Of a stretch of 64,000 nucleotides of DNA, positions 50,933 to 57,527 are shown one piece after another. Position numbers and translations under genes: made by a program. Position 1 is the first letter of the stretch; each line of letters opens with the position of its first letter. This DNA is from Floridanema evergladense (lineage in GTDB: Bacteria; Cyanobacteriota; Cyanobacteriia; Cyanobacteriales; Aerosakkonemataceae), in the NCBI RefSeq assembly GCF_041929205.1, contig NZ_JBHFNT010000139.1, one strand, 5' to 3'. The notes beneath the pieces are model-generated. The model worked only from the letters and a program-made list of their open reading frames with translations, made no database searches and was not told the origin of the DNA.

Positions 50933-52030
50933 ATGGCACATCAAAACAATCACAATAATAGACGAGTGGCAATTTTAATTGAAACCGGAGTGGAAGATTC
51001 CGAGTTTCAAATACCTTATAAAGCTCTACAAATGGCAGGATTTGATGTAGTTGTTCTCGGTTCTCGGATGAACAGCACATATCTAGGAAAGCAAGGTAAA
51101 CTTTCCCAGAAACCTGATGCCACAACTACTGAATCTCGCCCGGAAGAATTTGATGCAGTAATTATTCCTGGGGGAATGGCTCCTGATACAATGCGGACTA
51201 ATCCAAATACGGTAAAATTTGTCAAGGATGCAATGGCGCAAGGAAAATTAATTGCTGCTGTTTGTCACGGGCCTCAAGTATTAATTGAAGGTGATTTACT
51301 GAAAGGTAAAAATGCCACTGGCTATCGGGCAATTCGCAAGGATATGATTAACGCTGGTGCTAATTACATTGATGAACCATTGGTAGTTGATGGCAATTTA
51401 ATTACTTCCAGAAGACCGGGAGATTTAGCAATTTTCACCACCGCAATTTTAAGCCGTTTAGGTTATGGTGGTAAAGAAGTAGATCTGCCTAATGAAAGTG
51501 ATATTACTGCTGAATGGTGGAAACTTGCTGATGCTTGGGGTGGTTCTACAAAAGGCGAGATTGTTAAAGCTTTGAATACATCTTTAGCAGGCGAGCGTTA
51601 TTCTCATGAAGAGTTTCAAAAGTATGCAGAAAGAAGCTCAGATCCAGAATTGCGATCGCTCCTAGAAGAAATAGTTGCTAACAAAGCCAGCCACATTCAA
51701 ATGCTCGAAGCACGCCTGAATGCACTAGGCGAAAAACCCTCTTTACCAGCACAAGCAGCTGATACTTACGCCAAAATAAAAACTGGCTTACAAGGAAGCG
51801 ACGATACGTTTATGTTGCGTACTGCTTTAGGTGATATGCAGACAGCAGTTGTGGATACATATCAACTGAGTTCTCAATTTACTGATCCAGTTTCAACTGC
51901 ATTGTTTTTGGAAATTGAAGAAGATTTAGCCAAATACGAACGACGGTTAGCAGACCTTTATAAAGCACGTTTTGCTGGAGAAATTGCACCAGCTGCTAAA
52001 CCTTCAACAAATCCTGCTGTAGGTGTTTAA
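50933..52030 (+). CDS. PfpI/DJ-1 family domain fused to a ferritin-like helical domain
   Basis: This is a 365-residue two-domain protein. Residues 10-185 are a PfpI/DJ-1-type fold: IETGVEDSEFQIPYKALQMA, the nucleophile elbow AAVCHGPQVLI with Cys near 109, and ITSRRPGDLAIF near 160. Residues 205-350 are a four-helix bundle (IVKALNTSLAGERYSHEEFQ, then IVANKASHIQMLEARLNAL), of the DUF2383/ferritin-like type with Glu and His residues that could bind metal. It would act as a chaperone, protease or glyoxalase-like stress enzyme. The fusion is uncommon. RBS TGAGGA is present, 36 bp after the DUF2267 gene. Confidence 0.78.
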   Translation: MAHQNNHNNRRVAILIETGVEDSEFQIPYKALQMAGFDVVVLGSRMNSTYLGKQGKLSQKPDATTTESRPEEFDAVIIPGGMAPDTMRTNPNTVKFVKDAMAQGKLIAAVCHGPQVLIEGDLLKGKNATGYRAIRKDMINAGANYIDEPLVVDGNLITSRRPGDLAIFTTAILSRLGYGGKEVDLPNESDITAEWWKLADAWGGSTKGEIVKALNTSLAGERYSHEEFQKYAERSSDPELRSLLEEIVANKASHIQMLEARLNALGEKPSLPAQAADTYAKIKTGLQGSDDTFMLRTALGDMQTAVVDTYQLSSQFTDPVSTALFLEIEEDLAKYERRLADLYKARFAGEIAPAAKPSTNPAVGV

Positions 52031-52041
52031 TTTGCATTTGT

Positions 52042-52120
52042 ACCAAGAGGCAGAGCCTCTATTTTCTCGTTCCCAGGTTGAACCTGGGAACAAGTTGTGG
52101 GAGGTTCTACCTCCCTTGGT
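52042..52120. repeat. Dispersed palindromic repeat, copy B
   Basis: This is the best-preserved copy: outer ends ACCAAG and CTTGGT, then GAGGCAGAGCCTC, a central TTCCCAGGTTGAACCTGGGAA palindrome and GGGAGGTTCTACCTCCC. It lies between the PfpI fusion gene and the SDR gene and overlaps a spurious upstream extension of the latter. The related copies are at 684, 55604 and 55709. Confidence 0.8.
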
Positions 52121-52159
52121 GCCAGAACTGAAAATTTAGTCCTTTGTTTAGGTGAAAAG

Positions 52160-53038
52160 ATGGAAAGACGTTTAGAAGGAAAAGTTGCCATTGTTACTGG
52201 TGCAGCAACAGGAATTGGCGAGGCAATTGCTCACAAATTCGCCAAAGAAGGTGCGAAAGTTGTAGTTAATGGACTACTCAGCGATCCAGTAGCGGAAGTA
52301 GTAACAGCAATAAAAAAATATGGGGGTCAAGCTGTTGCTTATGCCGGAGATATTTCCGAGGAAAATCATGCTCAAGCTTGCGTTCATACAGCAATTACTG
52401 AGTTTGGAAACCTCCACATTTTAATTAATAATGCTGGTGTTTTCCTGACAACATCGGAAATGCAACATTATCCGGTAGAAGACTTCGATCGCACCATCAG
52501 AATGAATATTCGTTCCGCATTTCTGATGACTAAATACGCTTTACCACACTTACAAAGAACCAGAGGAAACGTCATTTCCGCAGGTTCGGAAGCAGGTTTC
52601 AATGGTTTAGCTCAAAACGCTCCTTATGGCGGAACAAAAGGCTGGATGCACTCTTTTATGAAAGGAGTTGCTGTGGAACAAGCTCAATATGGAATTCGGG
52701 CAAATTGTGTTTGTCCGGGTGCAATTGATACAGCTTGGACACACAAAGAAACCGGGCCAATGGATGCCAAAATGGAGGAAACTTTAATTAAAGGAACGCC
52801 AATGGCGCGACGGGGAACACCGGAAGAAATTGCCAATGTTTATGCTTTTTTAGCATCTGATGAAGCCAGTTATGTGACAGGTGCATTGTGGTTAGTTGAT
52901 GGCGGTGTAACTGTTGCTAAAGGCGCAGTTGGTCAAGATACACCAAACAATTTGCGAGAAGAACCTCAAGGTGAGTTGCGCTTAGATCATTCGTTAGAAG
53001 GATTAAAAAACAAAGAGACTCACGCTATCAAGAAATAA
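52160..53038 (+). CDS. Short-chain dehydrogenase/reductase
   Basis: This 292-residue Rossmann-fold oxidoreductase uses ATG 52160 (ERRLEGKVAIVTGA) with ribosome site AGGTGA. A start at 52097 would put the leader in a repeat. The cofactor motif TGAATGIGEA is near 13-22, NNAG near 92, the catalytic Ser in VISAGSEAG near 142 and YGGTKGWMHSF (Tyr and Lys of YxxxK) near 158. CPGAIDTAWT near 188 is the usual segment after the catalytic site. The substrate is unknown; SDRs of this size often act on sugars, alcohols or glucose-type compounds. It is followed 18 bp later by the phosphoribosyltransferase gene. Confidence 0.85.
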   Translation: MERRLEGKVAIVTGAATGIGEAIAHKFAKEGAKVVVNGLLSDPVAEVVTAIKKYGGQAVAYAGDISEENHAQACVHTAITEFGNLHILINNAGVFLTTSEMQHYPVEDFDRTIRMNIRSAFLMTKYALPHLQRTRGNVISAGSEAGFNGLAQNAPYGGTKGWMHSFMKGVAVEQAQYGIRANCVCPGAIDTAWTHKETGPMDAKMEETLIKGTPMARRGTPEEIANVYAFLASDEASYVTGALWLVDGGVTVAKGAVGQDTPNNLREEPQGELRLDHSLEGLKNKETHAIKK

Positions 53039-53056
53039 GCTAGCGGGGAGGGAAGT

Positions 53057-53713
53057 ATGACACCATTTCGCGATCGCACAGAAGCAGGTCAATTATTAGC
53101 CAAAAACCTAACAAAATACGCTAATCGTTCAGAGGTTTTGGTATTAGCATTACCGCGTGGAGGAGTTCCCGTTGCTTTTGAAGTAGCCAAAGCTTTAAAT
53201 GTACCATTGGACGTATTTATAGTGAGAAAATTGGGAGTTCCTAACCATAGAGAATTGGCGATGGGAGCGATCGCAACTGGTGGTGTCTGCTTCTTGGATG
53301 AAGAAACTATCAGAGCATTTGATGTTTCCCCAGAAGCGATCGATCTGATAATGGAACATGAAAAAAAAGAGTTAGAAAGGCGGGAAAAACTGTACCGTAG
53401 AAATCAACCGGAAGTTAATTTTCGCGATCGCACAATCATTTTAGTAGACGATGGTTTAGCCACTGGTGCTACGATGCGGGTGGCTGTAATGGCGCTAAAA
53501 CCTCACGAACCAAAGTCTATTATAGTGGCAGTTCCTGTTGCTGCTACAGAAAGTTTTTCTCAGTTTGGCGCAGAAGTAAACGAAGTGGTAAGTGTAATTT
53601 TACCCGAAAGACTTTGGGCGATCGGACATTGGTATAACAACTTTTCCCAAACAACAGATCGAGAAGTTTGTTCACTATTGGAACAGGCAAACTGTCAACT
53701 TTCAGCAACTTAA
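53057..53713 (+). CDS. Phosphoribosyltransferase-family protein
   Basis: This 218-residue type I PRTase-fold protein has the PRPP-binding loop VDDGLATGATMRVAVMALK near 127-145. Upstream are ALPRGGVPVAFEVAK (near 31), VRKLGVPNHRELAMGAIA and the helical hood. It is of the free-standing cyanobacterial type whose substrate is not defined, rather than a known purine or pyrimidine enzyme. RBS GGGGAGGGAAG lies before the start. It is clustered with stress-type genes and is probably cotranscribed with the SDR gene 18 bp upstream. Confidence 0.82.
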   Translation: MTPFRDRTEAGQLLAKNLTKYANRSEVLVLALPRGGVPVAFEVAKALNVPLDVFIVRKLGVPNHRELAMGAIATGGVCFLDEETIRAFDVSPEAIDLIMEHEKKELERREKLYRRNQPEVNFRDRTIILVDDGLATGATMRVAVMALKPHEPKSIIVAVPVAATESFSQFGAEVNEVVSVILPERLWAIGHWYNNFSQTTDREVCSLLEQANCQLSAT

Positions 53714-53734
53714 TTACTTAGGAGTAAGTGAGTA

Positions 53735-54097
53735 ATGAAAACCTTCAATTTCCGCAAATTAATCGTACTTTGCGTTGCCACATTTACACTATTTTTAGGC
53801 CAAGTTTTAAATTCTGGAAACTTGCTATTAGCGCAATCAAGTTCTATCACTCCAGAAGGCGACTATTATCAAGTTGCACCAGAATATGCAGGCAAAGGCC
53901 CAGTTGATTCTGTCAAAGAAACAGTAAAAAACGCTACAGAAAATATAGTAGAAAAACTGAATTTAAATGAACCGCTACCTCCAGAAACGAAAAAGTTTTT
54001 AAATCAAGTAGAGGATTCGGTTGGTAACACTGCAAAACCAATTACAGGAAATGAAGAAGGATATTTTGACAAAGAAAATACCCAAATTAGACGCTAG
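53735..54097 (+). CDS. Secreted small protein, unknown function
   Basis: This 120-residue protein has a signal peptide (IVLCVATFTLFLGQVLNSGN, cut near 34) and a polar mature region with SVKETVKNATENIVEKLNL, an amphipathic helix, then a Pro/Asn-rich tail. It contains no mature cysteine. No family is recognised. RBS TAGGAGTAAGTG is strong, 21 bp after the PRTase gene, so it is probably part of the same transcript. Confidence 0.62.
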   Translation: MKTFNFRKLIVLCVATFTLFLGQVLNSGNLLLAQSSSITPEGDYYQVAPEYAGKGPVDSVKETVKNATENIVEKLNLNEPLPPETKKFLNQVEDSVGNTAKPITGNEEGYFDKENTQIRR

Positions 54098-54145
54098 TTA
54101 ACTAAATAAAACTTGTTAGTCCTTTCAATTCAGGAGATTAAATTA

Positions 54146-55315
54146 ATGAAAGCTGTTTGCTGGCATGGTGCCAATGATGTCCGGGTGGAAACCGTACCCG
54201 ATCCCAAAATTATTAACCCTCGTGATGCCATTATTAAAATTACTTCAACGGCGATTTGTGGCTCAGATTTACACATTTATGACGGCTTCATTCCCACGAT
54301 GGAAAAAGGCGACATTTTGGGGCATGAGTTCATGGGAGAAGTAGTTGAATTAGGCAGCGAAGTTAAAAATGTAAAAATTGGCGATCGCGTAGTCGTTCCC
54401 TTCACCATTTCTTGTGGCAACTGCTTTTTTTGCAACCGCGATCTATGGTCACTTTGCGACAATTCTAACCCGAATGCTTGGATGGCTGAAAAAATGATGG
54501 GTCATTCACCATCGGGATTATTTGGTTACTCCCATTTATTCGGCGGATATGCAGGCGGACAAGCAGAATATGCCCGCGTTCCCTTTGCCGATGTCGGGTT
54601 ATTTAAAATACCTGAAGGACTAACAGACGAACAAGTTTTATTCCTCACAGATATCTTTCCAACTGGTTATATGGCAGCCGAAAATTGCCGAATAGAACCG
54701 GGCGATACTGTAGCAGTTTGGGGTTGTGGCCCTGTGGGACAATTTGCCATTAAAAGTGCTTATTTGTTGGGGGCCGATCGGGTAATTGCGATCGACAGAA
54801 TCCCCGAACGATTACAAATGGCAAAAGAACAAGGAAACGCCGAAATCATTAATTACGAAGAAGTCGATGCAGGCGAAGCATTAAAAGAAATGACAGGCGG
54901 AAGAGGGCCTGATGCTTGCCTCGATGCCGTAGGAATGGAAGCACATGGAACCGGGTTAGATGCCCTCTACGATAAAGCCAAACAAGCAGTACGTTTAGAA
55001 ACAGATAGACCCACCGCATTAAGACAAGTAATTGTCGCTTGTCGCAAAGGTGGAAGAGTATCTTTAGCAGGTGTTTATGGCGGCTTTTTAGACAAAATTC
55101 CGATGGGTGCAGCCTTCAACAAAGGCTTATCTTTTAAGATGGGACAAACTCATGTTCATCGCTACTTAAAACCGTTATTGGAACATATCCAAAACGGCAA
55201 AATAGACCCGTCTTTTGTGATTACCCACAAGATGAATATAGAAGACGCACCCAAAGGCTACGAAATCTTTAAGCACAAAAAAGACAACTGCATCAAAGTG
55301 GTTTTAAAACCGTAA
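54146..55315 (+). CDS. Zinc-dependent alcohol/formaldehyde dehydrogenase-like enzyme
   Basis: This is a 389-residue medium-chain dehydrogenase; the start at 54146 (KAVCWHGANDVR) has CAGGAG 9 nt upstream. Catalytic zinc ligands are TAICGSDLHIYDG near 38 and GHEFMGEVVEL near 61. The structural zinc cysteines lie in SCGNCFFCNRDLWSLC near 92-107. The NAD-binding motif is VWGCGPVGQFAIKSAYLLG near 190. The long insert before LFGYSHLFGGYAGGQAEYA and the length match the glutathione-independent formaldehyde dehydrogenase-like subgroup. The substrate is inferred only to group level. Confidence 0.82.
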   Translation: MKAVCWHGANDVRVETVPDPKIINPRDAIIKITSTAICGSDLHIYDGFIPTMEKGDILGHEFMGEVVELGSEVKNVKIGDRVVVPFTISCGNCFFCNRDLWSLCDNSNPNAWMAEKMMGHSPSGLFGYSHLFGGYAGGQAEYARVPFADVGLFKIPEGLTDEQVLFLTDIFPTGYMAAENCRIEPGDTVAVWGCGPVGQFAIKSAYLLGADRVIAIDRIPERLQMAKEQGNAEIINYEEVDAGEALKEMTGGRGPDACLDAVGMEAHGTGLDALYDKAKQAVRLETDRPTALRQVIVACRKGGRVSLAGVYGGFLDKIPMGAAFNKGLSFKMGQTHVHRYLKPLLEHIQNGKIDPSFVITHKMNIEDAPKGYEIFKHKKDNCIKVVLKP

Positions 55316-55348
55316 ATTAGTCAAGCAAACAACAAATTAGGAGGTTAT

Positions 55349-55558
55349 ATGCTACTCAAAAGTAAAGAAACTGGTACTCTGATTCAAATTCATGATACTG
55401 AATCTCTGATTAATCCTAATCAGCATGAAATCAGCGGGCAAGATCAAGCCGGACAAGAAGAACAAAATACTACCACTTACAGCAAAGAAGAATTAGTTTT
55501 CCCATCCGGTGAAAGTCTCCCCCGTTGTTGGCTAGATGCCAATTACACAAAAGCCTAA
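55349..55558 (+). CDS. Small hypothetical protein
   Basis: This 69-residue polar protein begins LLKSKETGTLIQIHDTESLI. It has a Gln/Glu-rich middle (QDQAGQEEQN) and ends in GESLPRCWLDANYTKA with one cysteine. The ribosome site TAGGAGG lies 9 nt before the start and is strong. No family is recognised. It follows the dehydrogenase gene by 33 bp. Confidence 0.55.
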   Translation: MLLKSKETGTLIQIHDTESLINPNQHEISGQDQAGQEEQNTTTYSKEELVFPSGESLPRCWLDANYTKA

Positions 55559-55603
55559 TTGTAGGGTGCGTTAGTAATCCACCGTATCTCGTATATCTTG
55601 TTA

Positions 55604-55660
55604 GAGCTCGTTCCCAGGTTCTACCTGGGAATGCTCTTACAGAGGCTCTGCCTCTTGGTA
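55604..55660. repeat. Dispersed palindromic repeat, copy C (inverted)
   Basis: It contains GAGCTCGTTCCCAGGTTCTA with CCTGGGAATGCTC, then AGAGGCTCTGCCTCTTGGTA. It reads as the reverse complement of the first part of copy B. It is separated from copy D by about 50 bp, so the two may be one element split by recombination. Confidence 0.75.
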
Positions 55661-55708
55661 TTTCGATCTTCACTAACGCATCATTCCACCCTATTTAGAT
55701 CTAACAGT

Positions 55709-55761
55709 AGGGGAGGTAGAACCTCCCGGCGTTCATTCCCAGGTAGAACCTGGGAACGAGA
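55709..55761. repeat. Dispersed palindromic repeat, copy D
   Basis: It contains GGGAGGTAGAACCTCCC followed by TTCCCAGGTAGAACCTGGGAA and GAACGAG-type arms. It lies 40 bp before the cupin gene, so it could influence that gene's expression. It is the same family as copies A-C. Confidence 0.75.
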
Positions 55762-55800
55762 AGTACGAGAAGTAATACCAACTTTCAAAGGTACAAAACT

Positions 55801-56139
55801 ATGCCCGATACAAGTGTTAAAAAAGTAGATTCTGCCTATTCTCCTAAAGGTGAAATGGGGCAAAAATATCTCGCTTCTGGAAAAAGTCTTGCCATGCGCC
55901 TTTGGGAAGATGAACAACCAAGTGATGCTAAACCAGAAGCACAAAGAGAGTATGAAACAGTCGGTTACGTGATTAAAGGTCGTGCAGAATTACACATTGA
56001 AGGACAAATGGTTTTGCTAGAGCCTGGTAGTTCTTGGGTAGTTCCTAAAGGCGCATTTCATACTTACAAAATTCTCGAATCATTCACAGCAGTAGAAGCA
56101 ACTTCTCCTCCTGCACAGGTTCACGGACGCGATGAGTAA
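55801..56139 (+). CDS. Cupin domain protein
   Basis: This 112-residue single-domain protein has the cupin pattern: ETVGYVIKGRAELHIEGQMV near 46-65, then LEPGSSWVVPKGAFHTYKI near 69-87. The first conserved His of motif 1 is not evident, so metal binding is doubtful. The rest of the barrel is intact. The function is unknown. It sits between the dehydrogenase and the manganese catalase genes, preceded by dispersed repeats and followed by a terminator at 56184. Confidence 0.78.
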   Translation: MPDTSVKKVDSAYSPKGEMGQKYLASGKSLAMRLWEDEQPSDAKPEAQREYETVGYVIKGRAELHIEGQMVLLEPGSSWVVPKGAFHTYKILESFTAVEATSPPAQVHGRDE

Positions 56140-56183
56140 TGATGACTGAAGTCATCACAACGAACTTTTGGACTAGATATTAT

Positions 56184-56208
56184 GGGTGATGTTTTTCACC
56201 CTTTTTTT
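56184..56208 (+). terminator. Rho-independent terminator after the cupin gene
   Basis: GGGTGA pairs with TCACCC around a 6-nt loop and is followed by seven T's. It is the clearest classical terminator in the window. A short GATGACT/AGTCATC hairpin (56142-56157) precedes it. Confidence 0.8.
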
Positions 56209-56414
56209 GTCTATTAAAAATACATTTTGTGCCTATATAAATAGATATAAATAAAACTTAAGTTTTGTATAACTTCAGGATGAAGAGCAGAAATAATTAA
56301 ACAGCTATTTATTAAGTAAGGTTAACATTCAAGGAATCGCAAAAAAACGTGGTTGAGGACAGTTTATCAAAGAATGTTTGCTGAAATGAAACCACGCAAT
56401 CTTAGGAGTTTTTC

Positions 56415-57272
56415 ATGTTTTTTCATCAGAAAAAATTGCAATATTACAAAAGACCTGAACAACCTGATGCAGTTTACGCAAAGAAAATTCAAGAACTAAT
56501 TGGCGGTACATTTGGCGAAATGACCGTGATGATGCAATACTTATTTCAAGGTTGGAATTGTCGCGGGCCTGTTAAGTACCGGGATATGCTTTTAGATGTC
56601 GGTACTGAAGAGATTGGGCATATTGAAATGTTAGCTACATTGATTGCCCATTTGTTAGATAAAGCGCCTGTTTCTGAACAAGAAGAGGGAGCAAAAGATC
56701 CGATTATTGGTGCAGTAATGGGCGGATCAAATCCCAGAGAAATGATTATGAATAGCATGAATCCGCAACACGCGATCGTCTCTGGTCTAGGTGCTACTCC
56801 TAGCGATAGTGTTGGCTATCCTTGGAATGGTCGTTTTATTGTCGCCAGCGGCAATTTATTAGCAGATTTTCGTTCCAATCTTCATGCAGAATCTCAAGGT
56901 CGTTTGCAAGCAGTTCGGATGTATGAAATGTCAAACGATCCTGGTGTAAAAGATACTTTGAGTTTTATGATTGCCCGCGATACCATGCACCAAAACTTGT
57001 GGTTAGCGGCAATTGAAGAGTTAGAAAAAGACAATTTGGAAACAACTCCTGTGCCGAGTTCTTTCCCATTAGAATTGGAAAAAAGAGAATTTGCCTATCA
57101 ATTCTGGAATCATTCTGATGGTACGCAAAGTGCTGAAGGACGTTGGGCAAAAGGTAAATCAATGGATGGTAAAGGCGAGTTTGAATATATCGCTAATCCT
57201 GAAGGTTTAAGTGCAGAACCAGAACCGCCAATGCCAGATCCTAAATTACATGGTACTCCGAAAGGTCGTTAA
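56415..57272 (+). CDS. Manganese catalase
   Basis: This is a 285-residue, di-manganese, ferritin-like catalase that would break down hydrogen peroxide. The metal-binding Glu of the first helix lies in GGTFGEMTVMMQYLFQGWN near 30-48. The second-helix Glu and His are in GTEEIGHIEMLATLIAHLLD near 62-81. The third and fourth helices follow (HAESQGRLQAVRMYEM near 159-174, RDTMHQNLWLAAIEELEKD near 190-208). Length is normal for the non-heme family. RBS CTTAGGAG lies just before the start. It has its own transcript after the 56184 terminator; the 56209-56414 spacer is AT-rich promoter sequence. Confidence 0.9.
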   Translation: MFFHQKKLQYYKRPEQPDAVYAKKIQELIGGTFGEMTVMMQYLFQGWNCRGPVKYRDMLLDVGTEEIGHIEMLATLIAHLLDKAPVSEQEEGAKDPIIGAVMGGSNPREMIMNSMNPQHAIVSGLGATPSDSVGYPWNGRFIVASGNLLADFRSNLHAESQGRLQAVRMYEMSNDPGVKDTLSFMIARDTMHQNLWLAAIEELEKDNLETTPVPSSFPLELEKREFAYQFWNHSDGTQSAEGRWAKGKSMDGKGEFEYIANPEGLSAEPEPPMPDPKLHGTPKGR

Positions 57273-57287
57273 GTAAAACACTCAGAG

Positions 57288-57312
57288 CCCCGACTTCGTG
57301 AAGAAGTCAGGG
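57288..57312 (+). terminator. Hairpin after the manganese catalase gene
   Basis: GACTTC pairs with GAAGTC, with C/G pairs extending the stem around one mismatch, 16 bp after the catalase stop. This type of hairpin is frequent in cyanobacterial spacers. No U-tract follows. The rest of 57313-57527 contains no recognised feature. Confidence 0.5.
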
Positions 57313-57527
57313 ATCTGGGTTCTATCCAATCACAAACTGGAATTTTGTACTTTTCGGTTCGTTTGTCATGGCTTTTGGGTGAAACCATACACGCCAATCA
57401 TACTGTGTATTGCTCGAAGGAAGAATCTCCTTCTTGTTTCTGCCCTCAGCCTTCTGCCTTATCCTAGAATAAAGTCACTGGTAATCTAGTGAGCATTACA
57501 CCTGATCGATAGGCAAAGGGAGTCCCG

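Noticed and set aside
52097..52159. Upstream extension of the SDR gene start
   Set aside because: The added residues are encoded by the end of palindromic repeat copy B. The start at 52160 has a ribosome site and the expected SDR N-terminus.
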